A DNA stretch of 64,000 nt, taken from contig NZ_FQUQ01000004.1 of assembly GCF_900129215.1 (NCBI RefSeq), positions 992,001 through 1,056,000 of the forward strand, read 5' to 3'. Source of the DNA: Pedobacter caeni (GTDB lineage: Bacteria > Bacteroidota > Bacteroidia > Sphingobacteriales > Sphingobacteriaceae). Positions 51,488 to 59,880 of this stretch are shown piece by piece. The position numbers were made by a program, and so were the translations under genes. The notes below the pieces were generated by a model. The model made no database searches, was not told the DNA's origin, and saw only the letters and a program-made list of their open reading frames with translations. Positions within the stretch are counted from its first letter, which is position 1, and each line of letters opens with the position of its first letter.

Positions 51488-52599
51488 ACGGACTCATTTA
51501 GTGCTAATTCTACTTGTTGATTCGCTTTTACATTTTCGAAGTCACTCATACAGTTTACCAGGATTTCCACACTTGAAATTGGTAATGCATTATATAACGA
51601 TGCTCTGAACCCTCCTACTGACCGGTATCCTTTTACACCAACCACACCTCTTTTGGAAGCGAAGTCCAGAAATTCCTGCTCCAGGGATTCGTCATACATT
51701 TTAAAGGTCACATTCATTCTTGATCTGTGCGCAGGATCAGCAAGTCCATAAAACAAGGAATTGCGGTCTATCTCCTGATATAATAGTATGGCTTTGGCAA
51801 TATTTTCTGTTTCAATGGCTGATACGCCACCTTTTTCTTTCAACCATCTTAAGTTTAACATAGCCACATAGATGGAGAATACCGGAGGGGTATTAAACAG
51901 GGAACCATTGTCTCTGTAGATGCGGTAGTCTGACATAGAAGGAACCTGGCGTTGTATGCGCTCCAACAGGCTGTTTTTAACCACAACAAGGGTCATTCCT
52001 GCCGGCCCCATGTTTTTCTGTGCACCTGCATAGATCAGGTCAAAATCAGCAACATTAACCGTTCTGCTAAAAATATCAGATGACATATCGCAAATCACCG
52101 GAACAGTAGTTGCCGGAAAGCTGAACATCTCCGTCCCTTCGATGGTATTATTAGAGGTATAATGGAAATAGGCGGAATCTTCAGGAATCTGATATCCCAG
52201 AGGGATATAGTTATAACCTTTATCTTTTGAGGAAGCAACAATGTCTACCTGGCCAAATAACAACGCCTCTTTAATCGCTTTTTGCGAAAAGTAACCACAA
52301 TCCAGATAGGCTGCCTTTTTATCCTGATGCAGGAAATTCATCGCCAGCATAGAGAACTGTGTACTTGCCCCTCCTTGCAAAAAGAGAATGCTGTAACCTT
52401 CCGGTACCTGTAGTAATTCCTTTACCAGGTCCTGAGTTTCCTGCATCACAGCTTCGAACTCCGGAGTACGGTGTGAAATCTCCAGGATGCTGAGGCCAAT
52501 GCCATTAAAATTCCTGACTGCATCTGCTGCCTGATCTAAAACTTTAGCTGGCAGAATACAAGGCCCGGCTCCGAAATTGTGTTTGATAATTGTTGTCAT
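51484..52599 (-). CDS. serC: Phosphoserine aminotransferase
   Basis: 371 residues. PLP enzyme converting 3-phosphohydroxypyruvate and glutamate to phosphoserine; also used in pyridoxal phosphate synthesis. Motifs: HNFGAGPCILP, LEISHRTPEFEAVMQ, LFLQGGASTQFSMLAMNF, the PLP Lys in AGAQKNMGPAGMT, and RASLYNALP at the end. Its stop overlaps the sigma-factor start by 4 bases. serA is not in view. Divergent from the Lrp-type gene. Confidence 0.95.
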   Translation of the reverse strand: MTTIIKHNFGAGPCILPAKVLDQAADAVRNFNGIGLSILEISHRTPEFEAVMQETQDLVKELLQVPEGYSILFLQGGASTQFSMLAMNFLHQDKKAAYLDCGYFSQKAIKEALLFGQVDIVASSKDKGYNYIPLGYQIPEDSAYFHYTSNNTIEGTEMFSFPATTVPVICDMSSDIFSRTVNVADFDLIYAGAQKNMGPAGMTLVVVKNSLLERIQRQVPSMSDYRIYRDNGSLFNTPPVFSIYVAMLNLRWLKEKGGVSAIETENIAKAILLYQEIDRNSLFYGLADPAHRSRMNVTFKMYDESLEQEFLDFASKRGVVGVKGYRSVGGFRASLYNALPISSVEILVNCMSDFENVKANQQVELALNESV

Positions 52600-52798
52600 T
52601 AGTTACAGTTGATTGCACCAAAGTTCGGAAGGTCAAAACAGATATCTAATTTTTCAACTACATTCAGCAAATTTTTCTGTTTTGACTGCTTTATACCATA
52701 CAATTTTTGGGTAACAATTATTATCTCTCTGCTTAGCAAAATATAATTTCCCTACTTTCCTATTTTTTAGGGAGTTAAGGTATTATATACACTATGCT

Positions 52799-52858
52799 TA
52801 TTTCGGGAGGGCATAAATGTTTCATAAAAAATAAATAATACTATATTTGACCGAAATA
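52799..52858 (+). promoter_or_regulatory. Promoter of the Lrp-type gene flanked by an inverted repeat
   Basis: TTTC (52820-52823), 18-bp spacer, TATATTTG (52842-52849). TATTTCGG (52799-52806) and CCGAAATA (52851-52858) flank it on both sides, a layout suited to looping or autoregulation by Lrp-type octamers. The gap 52600-52904 holds no gene. Confidence 0.5.
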
Positions 52859-52904
52859 GCGTTATAAAAAGAATACACTAAGCTGTAATTTCATTTTCTA
52901 AACA

Positions 52905-53366
52905 ATGTCTAAATTAGATCCCACACATCTTGGAATTTTACGCCTCTTACAAGAGGATGCCCGAATGACTCATAAGGAGTTGGCAAGAAGGTTGAGAAAA
53001 AGTGTTTCTCCGATTTTTGAAAGGGTAAAATGGCTGGAACAGAATGGCTATATTAAAGGCTATACTGCATTGGTAGATTTGCAGAAAAGCAGCAATAGCA
53101 TCATTTCTTATACCCATATCCAGATGAATGACCATTCTGAAGAAGCCTTAAGTGCTTTTCAAAGAGAGGTTGTTCTTTTTGAAGATGTCAGGGAGTGTTA
53201 TTACATCACCGGAAATTTTGATTTTATCCTGAAAATTGTATCTCCGGATATGAAGGGCTACAATGATTTTCTACGTGGGCAATTGTCTAAACTGCCCAAT
53301 GTGGGCAGCGTACAGAGCTTTCTGGTTTTATCAGAAGAAAAAAGGGATACCACTTACAAGATATAA
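52905..53366 (+). CDS. Lrp/AsnC-family transcriptional regulator
   Basis: 153 residues. N-terminal HTH (LGILRLLQEDARMTHKELARRL, SPIFERVKWLEQNGYIKGY) and C-terminal RAM ligand-binding domain (ECYYITGNFDFILKI, YNDFLRGQLSKLPNVGSVQSFLVL). Such regulators sense amino acids. It is divergent from serC, which it may control; the shared gap has an inverted repeat around its promoter. Confidence 0.93.
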   Translation: MSKLDPTHLGILRLLQEDARMTHKELARRLRKSVSPIFERVKWLEQNGYIKGYTALVDLQKSSNSIISYTHIQMNDHSEEALSAFQREVVLFEDVRECYYITGNFDFILKIVSPDMKGYNDFLRGQLSKLPNVGSVQSFLVLSEEKRDTTYKI

Positions 53367-53377
53367 GTCACTGGCAG

Positions 53378-53746
53378 CTACTCTTCCATTAAAGCGAGGT
53401 AAGCACCTGCAGGATCCTGAATTACAATGTATTTTTGTTTCCCCATGAGTGCCGGCCCCAGCACCACTTTACCTCCGGAAGCATTGCACTTCTCTACGCA
53501 GGCATCGACATCTTCTACAATGACATAATTTAACCATTGAGAAGGGAAATCCGACAGGGCTCCTCTTTTATGGCAGATACCAGCAACCACTTCATTGTCT
53601 GAGGTACTGATGATGTTATAATCGTCATAGCTTCCCTGACTGACGGCAGAGAAGGTCCATCCTACTACTTCAGTATAAAAATCTTTTACTTTTTCAGCAT
53701 GTTCTACGGTCAGGTCCTGCCATAGTATTTTTCCCGTTTTGCTCAT
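53378..53746 (-). CDS. VOC-family (glyoxalase/bleomycin-resistance fold) protein
   Basis: 122 residues. One VOC domain: WQDLTVEHAEKVKDFYTEVVGWTF, NYVIVEDVDACVEKCNASGGKVVLGP, YIVIQDPAGAYLALME, each in parts. Members include glyoxalases, dioxygenases and thiol-transferases; metal ligands cannot be fixed here. Stops 11 bp from the convergent Lrp-type gene. Confidence 0.88.
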   Translation of the reverse strand: MSKTGKILWQDLTVEHAEKVKDFYTEVVGWTFSAVSQGSYDDYNIISTSDNEVVAGICHKRGALSDFPSQWLNYVIVEDVDACVEKCNASGGKVVLGPALMGKQKYIVIQDPAGAYLALMEE

Positions 53747-53857
53747 GTTTGATGGTTAACTGAGCTGAAGATCTAAAAAATTGTCAGGTATTTAAACATT
53801 AGGTTTTCGATGTTGAAAAAAATCTGTTTTAAGAACAGTAGAATTATTCCAATTTAT

Positions 53858-53888
53858 TTTGCGGATAAAGGATCAGTTGCTTTCTTTG
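53858..53888 (+). promoter_or_regulatory. Predicted promoter of the first PepSY gene
   Basis: TTTG (53858-53861), 19-bp spacer, TTTCTTTG (53881-53888): one mismatch to TAnnTTTG. Leader about 30 nt to a TTG start. Confidence 0.5.
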
Positions 53889-53925
53889 TAGCTAACTAGA
53901 TTTAATCCAAATAAAATTCAGCTCA

Positions 53926-55071
53926 TTGAATAAGAAGAAAAACAGGTTCAAATACTGGATCGGACAAATACACCTATGGCTGGGATTGATTTCCGGAATT
54001 TTCGTATGTTTCTTAGGCATCACGGGCTGTATCCTTGCATTTGAACGTGAGATAGAAAACATCAGTCAGCCTTATCGTTTTACCTCCGTACAAAAGGCAG
54101 CGCTTTTGCCTCCTTCGCAACTTAAACAAATTGCAGACCGTTTATTACCGGGAAAGCATGCCCATAGCGTCGGTTATCAGACAGGCAAATCCGCACAGGT
54201 GGTTTATTATGCCGCAGAACCTGAATATTACTGGATTGTTTTCTTAAATCCCTATACCGGAGAAGTCTTAAAGGTAAAAAATATGGATGACGACTTTTTC
54301 CGGGTGGTCATCATGGGGCATTATTATTTGTGGTTACCACCAAATATCGGTCAGCCTGTCCTGGCCAGCGCCACTTTAATGTTTCTCTTTTTGTTGATTT
54401 CAGGCTTATTCTTGTGGTGGCCTAAAAATGCTGCTGCCAGTAAGAAAAGATTTTCCATAAAATTCAATGCAAAATGGAAAAGAGTTAATTATGATTTACA
54501 CAATGTTTTAGGCTTTTACATGACCTGGATTCTGATCTTTATCGCCGTCTCCGGATTGGTAATGGGCTTCCAATGGTTTGCAGGTTCCGTTTACTGGATT
54601 TCTTCCGGCGGGAAAAGCATAAAACCTTTTGCAGAAACTTATTCAGATACTACAGCAGTAAAGTCCAGTATTCACAAACAACCAGTTATTGATATCCTAT
54701 GGACAAGAACAATGGCAGGTTTGCCTGATTACACCGGAGGAGTAGAAGTTCATGTACCTGAGAATGATAAACTGGCCATTGAGGTCGCCATTAACCCGGA
54801 TACCGATACTTACTGGAAGGCTGATTACCTTTATTATGACCAAAATACCCTCAAAGAGATCCCTGTAGATCATATCTTCGGAAAGCTGGCCAATGCAAGT
54901 GTGGCGGACCGGATTTCCAGAATGAATTATGACATTCATATTGGCGCTATCGCTGGCCTGACAGGTAAGATCATGGCATTCTTTGCCAGCCTGATTGCGG
55001 CAAGCTTACCCATTACCGGCTTTATCATCTGGTGGGGCAGGAAAAAGAAAAAAGCAAAAACACCAGCCTAG
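53926..55071 (+). CDS. PepSY-associated transmembrane protein (TTG start)
   Basis: 381 residues. Four membrane helices with a periplasmic part between: IGQIHLWLGLISGIFVCFLGITGCILAFE, then LMFLFLLISGLFLWWPK, DLHNVLGFYMTWILIFIAVSGLVMG, and a last helix before WWGRKKKK. Conserved His residues in HLWLG, HNVLG and HIGAI could bind haem. Such proteins are thought to reduce ferric siderophores or electron carriers in iron uptake. No ATG fits: upstream in frame a TAA lies at 53893, so TTG at 53926 is the likely start. Confidence 0.88.
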   Translation: MNKKKNRFKYWIGQIHLWLGLISGIFVCFLGITGCILAFEREIENISQPYRFTSVQKAALLPPSQLKQIADRLLPGKHAHSVGYQTGKSAQVVYYAAEPEYYWIVFLNPYTGEVLKVKNMDDDFFRVVIMGHYYLWLPPNIGQPVLASATLMFLFLLISGLFLWWPKNAAASKKRFSIKFNAKWKRVNYDLHNVLGFYMTWILIFIAVSGLVMGFQWFAGSVYWISSGGKSIKPFAETYSDTTAVKSSIHKQPVIDILWTRTMAGLPDYTGGVEVHVPENDKLAIEVAINPDTDTYWKADYLYYDQNTLKEIPVDHIFGKLANASVADRISRMNYDIHIGAIAGLTGKIMAFFASLIAASLPITGFIIWWGRKKKKAKTPA

Positions 55072-55170
55072 CCAACAGATAAACAGACACTTAGTATTGA
55101 TTAAAAACAAAGTAAAGAGGGGTATTTGAGACAAATTTTCTTAAATTGCATCCTCTAGACTTCTAATGAT

Positions 55171-56145
55171 ATGATACAGGTAGCTTTATTATTAACCAAC
55201 AAATACCGTTTGCTCAGCGTAGCAGCAATATTGGATGTGTTTGATACAGTGAACAGTTATTATGAAAACAATGGAGAAGAACCCTTCTTTAAGATTAACC
55301 TGATCCGTAATGGAAATTCGGCTTATGAGGGTGCTTCATTTGAAAAATATGATTCTCTTTCTTTAAACGAATCCGGACAGCAAGATCTGGTTTTAATTCC
55401 CGCATTTGATGGAAAAGACCTTAGTTCTTCTATCCATAACAACCTGGAGTTTTTGCCATGGATGCAACAGCAATATAAAAAAGGAGCAGAACTGGCCAGC
55501 TTTTGTACAGGAGCCTTTTTATTGGCTGCCAGTGGATTATTAAATGGCAAAAGTGCCACAACTCATGTCAATGCGAGCGATGCCTTTGCCTCAAATTTCC
55601 CGGATGTCTACTTCAAACCGGATAAGGTAGTGACCGTTGACCAGGGAATCTATACCAGCGGAGGCGCAACAAGCAGCTTCCACCTTATGCTGACCCTCAT
55701 TCACAATTATTGTAACCGCGACCTGGCTGTCCATATTGCGAAGATTTTTGCGATAGATATGAACAGGGAACAGCAAAGTTATTTCGGAACTTTCCATCCT
55801 GTTAAGGATCATGGTGATGAACTGGTTGCCAAAACACAGGTATGCATTGAAAATGCGTATAAGGAGGCTGTTACTATTGAGGATATTTTACAACAGATCC
55901 CATCCAGCAGACGCAATATCGTACGTCGTTTTAAACAGGCTACGGGAAATACACTGATTGAATATTTACAGAAAACCAGAATAGAGGCAGCCAAGAAGCT
56001 ATTGGAGCAAACCAATTTCAGCATTTTGGAGATCATGCTCCATTCTGGATATAATGATTTGAAGACCTTCCGTCAGCTTTTCAAGAAAAACTCCGGAATG
56101 ACCCCTAAAGATTATCGGGATAAGTTTAAGCCGAAAGCTGCATAG
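55171..56145 (+). CDS. GlxA-type regulator: DJ-1/PfpI-like domain plus AraC HTH
   Basis: 324 residues. N-terminal amidotransferase-like domain (VALLLTNKYRLLSVAAILDVFD; nucleophile-elbow Cys in ELASFCTGAFLLAASGLL) and a C-terminal AraC domain (SRRNIVRRFKQATGNTLIEYL, SGYNDLKTFRQLFKKNSGMTPKDYR). The family senses small molecules and acts as a transcription factor. It sits between two PepSY genes, 99 bp after the first and overlapping the end of the second tail-to-tail by 20 bp, so it may control one or both. Confidence 0.9.
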   Translation: MIQVALLLTNKYRLLSVAAILDVFDTVNSYYENNGEEPFFKINLIRNGNSAYEGASFEKYDSLSLNESGQQDLVLIPAFDGKDLSSSIHNNLEFLPWMQQQYKKGAELASFCTGAFLLAASGLLNGKSATTHVNASDAFASNFPDVYFKPDKVVTVDQGIYTSGGATSSFHLMLTLIHNYCNRDLAVHIAKIFAIDMNREQQSYFGTFHPVKDHGDELVAKTQVCIENAYKEAVTIEDILQQIPSSRRNIVRRFKQATGNTLIEYLQKTRIEAAKKLLEQTNFSILEIMLHSGYNDLKTFRQLFKKNSGMTPKDYRDKFKPKAA

Positions 56146-57550
56146 CAGGTTTTTGTTTTACTTTTTTCTTTTTCTTCTTCAATTTATTTAACCAGATTAA
56201 AGTTCCGGTAACGGGTAAACTCGTGGCGATCAGACAGGCCAGAAAATAAATGATTTTTGTAAACATGCCATATACATCACCAAGGTGCAATGCTTTTATA
56301 GAGCCTGAGATGCGCTCGTTAAATGGCTTATCCTTAAATACATCTATTTTAAGTACGCCCGCGGTGTATTGATCTAACAGTAATTTATCTCCCGCTGAAG
56401 GTGCAAAAAAGCCAACCTTATTTTTTGTGATGGCAATTGCAGAGATGGAGTCCTTAGCCAGGCTAATGCTGTAATCTCCGGGATAAGGTAAAACCGCATC
56501 CGCTTTTTTCAGGTATTCAGCGATACTCAAAGGAGCAGCATTTCCAGCGCCAGCCTTGATCACCGAGACAGGGTCTTTAGGTGGCTCGAAGCCTTCCGGC
56601 TGATAAGTACCTAATGTTTTACGTAAAGCCTCCCGATACCAGGGGAATGACCATTGAGGTCCGGTGATGCCCATCAGAAATAAAAAGATACAGGCATAAA
56701 AACCCAGGCTATTGTGCAGGTCATGGTTTGTTCTTTTCCAGCTCCCTGTCCATTTAATCTTCAGGCCCTGTTTCCAGGATTTCAACTTTTGAGGGAACCA
56801 GATGACCATTCCTGTGATCACCCCAAGGGTGAAAAGAATCGTTGCCGCACCGGAAATGTAACTTCCCAGTTTTCTGTTTTCCAACTCTCCAAAAATTGGT
56901 TTTTCAATTTTATCCAACAGCAACCACCTGTGCAGACTGAACATGGTCTTCATAAAAGACGCGGCTGTACTTTTTGTTTCTGAGATATTGCCAATGACAA
57001 CTCCCGTATAAGGATTCACCGCAAAAGCAGATGGGCGTTTTTCTTCGGAAGGTTTATCTTTTCCACCTTTGCCTTTTTCGCCTTTCCCCTTTTCAGTTTT
57101 ACCTTTTTCGTCTTTTCCTTTTTCGCTTTTGCTTATTTCTTCTTTATTTCTCTGCCCTTCTTTAGCCAGATCATTTACCAGTGTTTTATTTTTATCATCA
57201 AGTGCTGTTTTCCCCTCTCCTTTCTTTTTTTCTTCTTTCATTTTAACCATGAACTGATAAGTACGGTTAGGGTCAGCTGGAATTCTTACTGAAACTACTT
57301 TTCCACCTGTATTGCTTTTAACCTTTGCAATCAATTCTTCTATTGGCAAAGCCACAGCACCTGCAGTACGTTCTACTTTATACAATTCCGGAGTGGCCAT
57401 TTCCTTCACCTCAGTGTTAAATACATAGAGTGTCCCGCTGAGACAAACTAAAATCACAATAATACCACTGGCTAGTCCCAGCCATAAATGGATATCATTA
57501 AAAAGTTTACGTGTGATTTGCCAGGCAGATCTTGGTGCTGAATATTTCAT
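56126..57550 (-). CDS. PepSY-associated transmembrane protein with a Lys/Glu/Gly-rich insert
   Basis: 474 residues. Same build as the first PepSY protein: an N-terminal helix (IHLWLGLASGIIVILVCLSG), periplasmic PepSY parts (EELIAKVKSN... and AEYLKKADAVLPYPGDYSI), further helices (LFTLGVITGMVIWFP, HDLHNSLGFYACIFLFL, IIYFLACLIATSLPVTG) and a Lys-rich tail. His residues in HLWLG, HRWLL, HDLHN and HLGDV may bind haem. Residues about 104-173 are an unusual insert of KGE-type repeats (KGKDEKGKTEKGKGEKGKGG). A TAATTTTG promoter box lies at 57577-57570. Likely ferric or quinone reductase-type function, by analogy only. Confidence 0.88.
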   Translation of the reverse strand: MKYSAPRSAWQITRKLFNDIHLWLGLASGIIVILVCLSGTLYVFNTEVKEMATPELYKVERTAGAVALPIEELIAKVKSNTGGKVVSVRIPADPNRTYQFMVKMKEEKKKGEGKTALDDKNKTLVNDLAKEGQRNKEEISKSEKGKDEKGKTEKGKGEKGKGGKDKPSEEKRPSAFAVNPYTGVVIGNISETKSTAASFMKTMFSLHRWLLLDKIEKPIFGELENRKLGSYISGAATILFTLGVITGMVIWFPQKLKSWKQGLKIKWTGSWKRTNHDLHNSLGFYACIFLFLMGITGPQWSFPWYREALRKTLGTYQPEGFEPPKDPVSVIKAGAGNAAPLSIAEYLKKADAVLPYPGDYSISLAKDSISAIAITKNKVGFFAPSAGDKLLLDQYTAGVLKIDVFKDKPFNERISGSIKALHLGDVYGMFTKIIYFLACLIATSLPVTGTLIWLNKLKKKKKKVKQKPAMQLSA

Positions 57551-57813
57551 TTAGGCCTTGTGTTTTTTGCAAAATTAGCATAATTCCTGAAGTATTAAGA
57601 ACTAGTCTAAATACCCTTGAATTATTTATTGTGTTTTACCTTATTTATCTCAGCTTATCTGCCCGATAAGACCAAAATTCTAACCTTGGGATTTAACCCC
57701 GAATTTCATCATCTTTTGTTCCCGATCGCCTGACAATCCCCTGTTTTATCTACAATCTGTTCTAAATCAACAACATTTATCACAAAATCCTTTTCTTTAA
57801 AATAATTAATTTC
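57551..57813. other. Intergenic region between the PepSY gene and rpsA
   Basis: The full gap is 304 bp and holds the promoters of both divergent genes. A small dyad CTTATC-TGCCC-GATAAG lies at 57654-57670. No gene seen. Confidence 0.5.
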
Positions 57814-57821
57814 TATCTTTG
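57791..57821 (+). promoter_or_regulatory. Predicted promoter of rpsA
   Basis: TTTT (57791-57794), 19-bp spacer, TATCTTTG (57814-57821). A purine-rich AAGGAGAT sits 11-18 bp before the ATG at 57855, rare in this phylum and a possible true ribosome-binding site. Confidence 0.6.
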
Positions 57822-57854
57822 CCGTCCCTCACGGGAAAAGGAGATTAAATTTTA

Positions 57855-59789
57855 ATGGCTAAAAAACAAGTAGCAGAAAAAGAACTAGAGGCTAAAAAAG
57901 CCGAATTACAAGGTGCAGACGCTCGTCTGACCGAGAAAGAAACCATTGAGTCAGAAGCTGATTCAGTGTCGATCGAACAGATCAAATCATCATTAGCTAC
58001 CCCTGATCAAGATTTTGACTGGGATGCAGATGACAAAGTTTTCGGAAAATATTCTGATGAAGACCGTAAAAAGTTTGAAGACATGTATACCGATACTTTC
58101 AATCAAATCAACCAAGGTGAAATCATCAGCGGTATTGTTGTGTCAATCAACAATAAAGACGTAGTATTAAACGTAGGATTTAAATCTGACGGATTAGTAT
58201 CTACTTCTGAATTCCGTGATACACCTGACTTGAAAATTGGTGATACAGTTGACGTATTCGTTGAAGCTCCGGAAGATGCGAACGGTCAGTTGATTTTATC
58301 TCGTAAAAGAGCAAAAACCCAAAGATCATGGGAGTCTATCAATGAGGCTCTTGACAATGACAGAATCATCAACGGATTTGTTAAAAGCCGTACTAAAGGT
58401 GGTCTTATCGTTGACATCATGGGTGTTGAAGCTTTCTTACCTGGTTCACAAATCGACATCAAACCTATCCGCGATTACGATGTATACGTGGGTAAAACAA
58501 TGGAATTCAAAGTTGTTAAGATCAACCATGAGTTTAAAAACGTAGTAGTTTCTCATAAAATCTTAATCGAAGACGATTTAGAAAGCCAAAAAGTTGAAAT
58601 CGTATCTAAACTTGAAAAAGGACAGGTATTAGAAGGAACAGTTAAAAACATTACTGATTTCGGTGTATTCATCGATTTAGGTGGAGTTGACGGTTTACTT
58701 CACATCACTGATATTTCTTGGGGCCGCATAGAGCATCCAAAAGAAGTATTGAGCTTAGATGAGAAAATCAACGTGGTAGTTCTTGACTTTGATGATGAGA
58801 AAAAACGTATTGCATTAGGTTTAAAACAATTGACTCCACACCCTTGGGAATCTTTGGATACTAACTTAGCTGTTGGATCTAAAGTTAAAGGTAAAATTGT
58901 TACTGTTGCTGATTACGGTGCGTTCTTAGAAATCATTCCTGGTGTTGAAGGTTTAATTCACGTATCAGAAATGTCTTGGTCACAAAACTTACGCAGCCCA
59001 CAAGAATTCTTGAAAGTTAGCGATGAAATCGAAGCTGAAGTATTAACTTTAGACAGAGACGAACGCAAAATGAGCTTAGGTATTAAGCAATTAACTCAAG
59101 ATCCTTGGCAAAATGTTGCTGAAAGATATCCTATCGGAAGCAAACATACTGCAGTAGTTAAAAACATGACTAACTTCGGTGTATTCGTAGAAATTGAAGA
59201 AGGTATTGATGGATTAATCCATATCTCTGATCTTTCTTGGTCTAAAAAAGTTAACCATCCTAACGAATTCACTAAAGTAGGTGATACATTAGACGTAGTT
59301 GTTCTTGAATTAGATGTTGAGAGCCGTAAATTAAGCTTAGGTCACAAACAATTAGAAGAAAACCCTTGGGATACTTTTGAAACTATCTTCACGTTAGATT
59401 CAATCCACCAGGGAACTGTTGTTAAAGTAACTGATAAAGGTGCTGTTATTGCTTTACCATATGGTGTAGAAGGTTTCGTACCAACTAAACACATGGCTAA
59501 AGAAGACGGAACTACAATCAAAGCTGAAGAAACCAATGACTTCAAAATCATTGAGTTTAACAAAGATGCTAAACGTATCGTTGTTTCTCATGCCCGTATC
59601 TGGGAAGAGGCTAAAGCTGAAGCTGTTGCTGAAGAAAGAGCTACTAAGAAAAAAGAAGCTAAAGCATCAAGTAGTGCAGTTAAGAAAGTTAAAGATTCAG
59701 TTGAGAAATCAACTCTTGGCGATCTAGGTGTACTTGCTCAATTAAAAGAGCAGATGGAAGGTGAAGAAAGCAAAAACAAAGCTAAATAA
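57855..59789 (+). CDS. rpsA: 30S ribosomal protein S1
   Basis: 644 residues. Binds mRNA on the small ribosomal subunit. Six S1 repeats can be read, from GEIISGIVVSINNKDVVLNVG to DSIHQGTVVKVTDKGAVIALP; repeats 3-5 share the GVFIDLGGVDGLLHITDISW-type core. An acidic N-terminal leader of about 95 residues and a Lys/Glu/Ala-rich tail frame them. Codon choice is narrower than in the neighbours (AAA, GTT/GTA, TTA), as expected for high expression. Single-gene unit with strong promoter and terminator. Confidence 0.97.
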   Translation: MAKKQVAEKELEAKKAELQGADARLTEKETIESEADSVSIEQIKSSLATPDQDFDWDADDKVFGKYSDEDRKKFEDMYTDTFNQINQGEIISGIVVSINNKDVVLNVGFKSDGLVSTSEFRDTPDLKIGDTVDVFVEAPEDANGQLILSRKRAKTQRSWESINEALDNDRIINGFVKSRTKGGLIVDIMGVEAFLPGSQIDIKPIRDYDVYVGKTMEFKVVKINHEFKNVVVSHKILIEDDLESQKVEIVSKLEKGQVLEGTVKNITDFGVFIDLGGVDGLLHITDISWGRIEHPKEVLSLDEKINVVVLDFDDEKKRIALGLKQLTPHPWESLDTNLAVGSKVKGKIVTVADYGAFLEIIPGVEGLIHVSEMSWSQNLRSPQEFLKVSDEIEAEVLTLDRDERKMSLGIKQLTQDPWQNVAERYPIGSKHTAVVKNMTNFGVFVEIEEGIDGLIHISDLSWSKKVNHPNEFTKVGDTLDVVVLELDVESRKLSLGHKQLEENPWDTFETIFTLDSIHQGTVVKVTDKGAVIALPYGVEGFVPTKHMAKEDGTTIKAEETNDFKIIEFNKDAKRIVVSHARIWEEAKAEAVAEERATKKKEAKASSSAVKKVKDSVEKSTLGDLGVLAQLKEQMEGEESKNKAK

Positions 59790-59809
59790 TCTTCAAAGCT
59801 GAATATATT

Positions 59810-59838
59810 AAAGGCATCCCAATCGGGATGCCTTTTTT
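59810..59838 (+). terminator. Terminator of rpsA
   Basis: AAAGGCATCCC-AATC-GGGATGCCTTT, perfect 11-bp stem followed by a T-run. Confidence 0.93.
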
Positions 59839-59880
59839 TTTGTTACTTTGTTTTGTAAAACCAATACCCCCATTCATTTT

